Part shown: positions 61,169 through 64,000 of the stretch, one piece after another
How the letters are laid out: every line of letters starts with the position of its first letter
Position numbering within the stretch: the stretch's first letter is position 1
From: Caproiciproducens galactitolivorans
GTDB taxonomy: Bacteria; Bacillota; Clostridia; Oscillospirales; Acutalibacteraceae
Length of the DNA stretch: 64,000 bases
Direction: 5' to 3'
Assembly (NCBI RefSeq): GCF_004768785.1
Contig: NZ_SRMQ01000001.1
Location: 310,001 to 374,000, forward strand
The notes under the pieces: generated by a model
What the model saw: only the letters and a program-made list of their open reading frames with translations
What the model was told of the DNA's origin: nothing
Databases searched by the model: none
Translations under genes and position numbers: made by a program

Positions 61169-61200
61169 AAAGCGGAGCTGCGAGAGCGGCTCCGCTTTAT
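61169..61200 (+). terminator. Hairpin after the TPR gene
   Basis: A 13-bp stem closed by a GAGA tetraloop (61169-61181 with 61186-61198), followed only by ATTA; a weak plus-strand terminator. Confidence 0.6.
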
Positions 61201-61235
61201 TAAAAAACCGCCGGAGAAGGGTTTCTCCGGCGGTT
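61201..61235 (-). terminator. Terminator of the chemoreceptor gene
   Basis: On the minus strand a 13-bp stem (61223-61235 with 61206-61218) is followed by TTTTTA directly after the chemoreceptor stop at 61258. Confidence 0.85.
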
Positions 61236-61257
61236 GAAATTCTCTTTATCGGTAGAA

Positions 61258-63042
61258 TCAATACTTGCTGCCCGTTTGACTTTGTATATCGGTATTCGAT
61301 TCCAAATTTTCCGGAACTTCCGTCTGTGAATCGCCGGCAGGTAATACGGCGCTGCCGGATGATTTGCGGATTTTGAAATTTCCGACAAGCTGTTTCAAAA
61401 CCTTAGCCTGGTCGGAGAGTTCCTGGCTGGAGGCAGCGCTTTCCTCAGCCGTCGCTGAGTTTGTCTGTACAACGCTGGATATTTGTTCTACGCCGAGGGT
61501 TACCTGGTTAATTGCATCGGACTGGCTGGTTGTTGCATCTGCAATTTTGGCAACCGTTTTCGATGCCTCTTCTGAGCTCTTGACAACCCGTTGGAGGGAT
61601 TGTGCGGTTTCGTCTGCTATTTTTGTTCCGCTTTCTACCTGCTGGATGGAGTTTTGAATTAAAATAGTTGTGTTTTTCGCGGCTTCTGCGCTTTTGCTTG
61701 CCAGATTTCGGACTTCATCCGCAACAACGGCAAAGCCCTTTCCGGCGGCCCCTGCCCTTGCCGCTTCCACAGCTGCGTTCAATGCCAGTATGTTTGTCTG
61801 GAAGGCGATATCTTCAATTGTCTTAATAATTTTTGAAATTTCATTGGAAGATTCGCTGATTCGGTTCATTGCCTCCAGCATTTCCTCCATATGCTGATTG
61901 CTGACTTCTATTTCATTGCTCACTTCATTCACATTTTTGCTTGCATTGGCGGCGTGCTCGGCATTCTCTTTTACATGGGAAGAAATTTCTGAAATGGAAG
62001 CGGAGAGTTCTTCTACGGAACTTGCCTGCTCCGTTGCTCCCTGTGCGAGCGCCTGTGCGCCGCTGGCAACTTGATCTGCGCTGCTGGCCACCTGTTCCGA
62101 TACCTCGTTGATTTTTACCAGCGTATCGTTAAAAAAGGCCAGAATCCCACCCAACGACTTCTTTAAATTTGAATAATCTCCAATGTAATCCAGCTTTGAC
62201 CGTACGGTAAGGTTCCCCTGTTCCACTTCGCGAAGGCAGTTTTCAATATCCGATATGTACATTTTAATGGATGAAACCGATTTTGCAAACGCTTCTCCCA
62301 ACATTCCGATTTCATTTTTGGAATGGATGTTTATTTGCGCGTTTAAATCACCGGAAGCCATTCTTTGAGCAGCTTTTTCCATTTCTGTAAGCGGTTTGCT
62401 GATGCTTCTGGAAATTCGGAATGCGATCAGTACAGAGACGATAAAGCTTAAGATAATGGTGCAGATAATGGCAATCTGCGCAGTCTGCATTTGTTTTGCC
62501 AGCCGCACTGCAAGCATGTCGCCCTCTTCTGTTTTGGTGTTCATTAAATTATTGATACTGGTGCTTATTTTTGTGGCGATAGGACCTGCTTCATTTGTCA
62601 AAAGATCCTGCGCTTCCTCTTTTTTGTTTTGTTTGGCAAGCGCAACACCGCGAGCCCGAATTTCGTTGTAGGAAATGATATCCTGATTAATGGATTTAAA
62701 GTAAGCTTTTTCCTTTTCATGGACCATTTCTTTCTGTATTTGTGCTAAATAATGGTTAATCAGCGTCGTGGATTCATTTAATTTTGTTTCGGTTTCCTGA
62801 ATTTTGTAAATTTCCTTATAGATCACAACATCCCTCGTGATGGCTCTGGCAGAGTTAAACTCCGCGGCAAGGCGTCCGATGTCACCTTGGGCAAAACCGT
62901 AGCATTCCAGGGCTTCAGTGTATTCGGCGTTCAGACGGTTCATTACGCCAAAGCCGACACAGCCACCGATCGCAGAAACAAGGGCCACCAGAACAAAAGT
63001 TAGAATTAATTTTTTGCCGATTTTCATGTTTCTTAACATCAT
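61258..63042 (-). CDS. Methyl-accepting chemotaxis protein
   Basis: A 594-residue chemoreceptor. One N-terminal membrane helix ([20 protein letters not shown]), a four-helix-bundle sensor domain of about 160 residues, a second helix ([19 protein letters not shown]), a HAMP domain ([20 protein letters not shown]) and the signalling tip with [20 protein letters not shown] are in order. The start ATG 63042 follows AAGGAAGG. The ligand is unknown. CheD and CheC of the flagellar operon would modify its output; there is no adjacent cheW. Confidence 0.96.
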   Translation of the reverse strand: MMLRNMKIGKKLILTFVLVALVSAIGGCVGFGVMNRLNAEYTEALECYGFAQGDIGRLAAEFNSARAITRDVVIYKEIYKIQETETKLNESTTLINHYLAQIQKEMVHEKEKAYFKSINQDIISYNEIRARGVALAKQNKKEEAQDLLTNEAGPIATKISTSINNLMNTKTEEGDMLAVRLAKQMQTAQIAIICTIILSFIVSVLIAFRISRSISKPLTEMEKAAQRMASGDLNAQINIHSKNEIGMLGEAFAKSVSSIKMYISDIENCLREVEQGNLTVRSKLDYIGDYSNLKKSLGGILAFFNDTLVKINEVSEQVASSADQVASGAQALAQGATEQASSVEELSASISEISSHVKENAEHAANASKNVNEVSNEIEVSNQHMEEMLEAMNRISESSNEISKIIKTIEDIAFQTNILALNAAVEAARAGAAGKGFAVVADEVRNLASKSAEAAKNTTILIQNSIQQVESGTKIADETAQSLQRVVKSSEEASKTVAKIADATTSQSDAINQVTLGVEQISSVVQTNSATAEESAASSQELSDQAKVLKQLVGNFKIRKSSGSAVLPAGDSQTEVPENLESNTDIQSQTGSKY

Positions 63043-63179
63043 TCTACCTTCCTTACTGTTTATTATATAAATGAATTCGTTCCAGACCATCTATATAAAA
63101 TGTAAAATATTTTCATAAATAGTTAATGAAAGGATATTCTATGTAAACAATAATATTAGGGAATATAGCAACATTTAAT

Positions 63180-63208
63180 AGTATACTCGAATAATGTCGA
63201 TTTTTCAA
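63180..63208 (-). promoter_or_regulatory. Chemoreceptor promoter
   Basis: On the minus strand TTGAAA (63203-63208), 17-base spacer, TATACT (63180-63185). It is sigma-A-like; I see no sigma-28 site (GCCGATAA) in the 130-base leader, although chemoreceptors are often sigma-28 dependent. Confidence 0.7.
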
Positions 63209-63266
63209 TACTTATAGTCCCTTTTATTAAAGTATCTATAGAAATTCTCTTTAAAGGTTATTTCCT

Positions 63267-63644
63267 GTGACCGAGGTATGGTGTTTTCAAATGGAAAAAT
63301 CGAAGTATGATATTATGTATAAAACAGCAAACCAAATCCGTAGTTATCGGACATCCGCGGGGTTAAGCCAAAAAACATTGGCGGCTATGGCGGGCTTGGA
63401 TCCTGCTTTTTTAGGCCATGTTGAACGCTGCCTGAAGTGCCCTACCATCGACACTCTGAATAAGATTTCCAACGCGTTGAATATTACCCTTTCACAACTT
63501 CTCGATTTTGACCATCCACCGAAAGAGACCAAAAACGTAGACCTCTTAAAGAAGATTACAGTCCTTTTTAATCAGCTTACACCGGAAGAAGCCAATCACC
63601 TTACCAATATCATTTTTAAAATTGTAGAGTTTAAAAAGCATTAA
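63267..63644 (+). CDS. Small XRE family regulator
   Basis: A 125-residue protein with a Cro/CI-type helix-turn-helix at about residues 22-78 (IRSYRTSAGLSQKTLAAMAG, TIDTLNKISNALNITLSQLL) and a helical tail (LTPEEANHLTNIIFKIVEF). The GTG at 63267 has AAAGG 9 bases upstream; an ATG at 63291 has none at suitable distance. It is transcribed away from the chemoreceptor gene. Targets are unknown. Confidence 0.85.
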   Translation: MTEVWCFQMEKSKYDIMYKTANQIRSYRTSAGLSQKTLAAMAGLDPAFLGHVERCLKCPTIDTLNKISNALNITLSQLLDFDHPPKETKNVDLLKKITVLFNQLTPEEANHLTNIIFKIVEFKKH

Positions 63645-63700
63645 AAACAGGCTAAGGATGATTACAAAGGGCTTCCTTTATAAACACCGCTAGCCTGTTT
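63645..63700. terminator. Bidirectional long-loop terminator
   Basis: AAACAGGCTA (63645-63654) pairs with TAGCCTGTTT (63691-63700). The T run is TTTTTAAT on the minus strand and GGTTATTTT on the plus strand. It lies between the convergent XRE and S1-domain genes. Confidence 0.7.
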
Positions 63701-63702
63701 GG

Positions 63703-64000
63703 TTATTTTGATGCAAATTCGGTTACAATTTCCTTTTCGCTGTCCGGGGGAGAATATACGAACCGGTCGATCCGGTTCCCGCTGTAAAAGTATCTTGGCG
63801 CCGCCGGTCGGTAGGAATAGTCGAATGTATCGATAATCACAAGTTTTACTTTCATTCTTGAAGAAATAATGCTTTTGATGTAAACGCTGGCCTGCTGGCC
63901 CGGTACAACGTCTTCCTTTGTTTCCGCCAGCCCTGCCAAATTAGGGGACAGCTCTACGAAGATTCCGTAAGGTTCCACAGAACGGACGATTCCGGCAACT
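63703..64000 (-). CDS. S1 RNA-binding domain protein, C-terminal part
   Basis: The frame is open to the window edge, so the GTG at 63978 is internal. VAGIVRSVEPYGIFVELSPN followed by LAGLAE is a clear S1 motif. The segment after it (PGQQASVYIKSIISSRMKVK) completes the domain, and a short tail ends the protein. The whole protein may be a ribosomal S1-like factor or another S1 protein; the rest lies outside the window. Confidence 0.85.
   Translation of the reverse strand, partial: VAGIVRSVEPYGIFVELSPNLAGLAETKEDVVPGQQASVYIKSIISSRMKVKLVIIDTFDYSYRPAAPRYFYSGNRIDRFVYSPPDSEKEIVTEFASK

Noticed and set aside
63043-63172. Riboswitch (c-di-GMP type) in the 130-base chemoreceptor leader
   Set aside because: The leader is AT-rich and lacks the conserved GNRA/receptor and binding-site sequences of known c-di-GMP riboswitches.

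Overview
The window reads as chromosomal DNA of a motile, endospore-forming, anaerobic Gram-positive bacterium of the class Clostridia. An Oscillospirales (Ruminococcaceae/Caproiciproducens-like) origin is my inference, not proven. The evidence is a Firmicutes-type flagellar operon with FliY, CheC, CheD and FapA, a BofA gene (sporulation), two [FeFe]-hydrogenase-type proteins, RNase J, McsA/McsB and the order gdpP-rplI-dnaB-tilS-hpt-ftsH. AGGAGG-like ribosome binding sites and TTG/GTG starts are frequent. There is no prophage, integrase, transposase or CRISPR array.

Bases 1-23027 are one long plus-strand flagellar/chemotaxis operon: fliF (cut by the window edge), fliG, fliH, fliI, fliJ, fliK, flgD, a TIGR02530-type gene, flgE, flbD, motA, motB, fliM, fliY, cheY, fliO, fliP, fliQ, fliR, flhB, flhA, the sigma-28 gene, two rod/hook-family genes, fapA, cheC and cheD. 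It builds the basal body, export gate, switch, stator and rod. fliL, flhF, flhG, cheA, cheB, cheR and cheW are not among these genes. Two large hairpins close the operon.

Bases 23030-28040 hold accessory and housekeeping genes: a small unknown ORF, a Cu/Zn superoxide dismutase-like gene, a PadR regulator with an operator inside its own promoter followed by two membrane-protein genes, then the minus-strand nifS-nifU pair and rnhA.

Bases 28100-46200 are a plus-strand housekeeping stretch: RNase J with a structured leader, GdpP (c-di-AMP phosphodiesterase), rplI, dnaB, tilS, hpt, ftsH, a divergent type IIA topoisomerase B/A pair, secG, rnr, yaaL and bofA. A DUF4364 gene and an XRE regulator follow on the minus strand.

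Bases 47500-58600 are more accessory. They hold a tRNA-Thr(CGT), a short [FeFe]-hydrogenase-like gene, an HD-domain gene preceded by a striking 90-nt foldable RNA, a GntR/ABC operon with a duplicated promoter-operator, a sensory-hydrogenase operon (2Fe-2S protein, HydS-like protein with PAS domain, SpoIIE-type phosphatase), a second ABC exporter, a PHP phosphoesterase and a TSCPD protein. A 40-aa cysteine-rich peptide gene lies on the minus strand at 58648-58770.

Bases 58900-64000 carry mcsA-mcsB, a TPR-like protein, a chemoreceptor, a small XRE regulator and the end of an S1-domain gene. McsB lacks most of the ATP-binding arginines and the catalytic glutamate region of its family, so it looks like a pseudokinase. 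I consider this, the 90-nt RNA element and the duplicated GntR control region the best leads.
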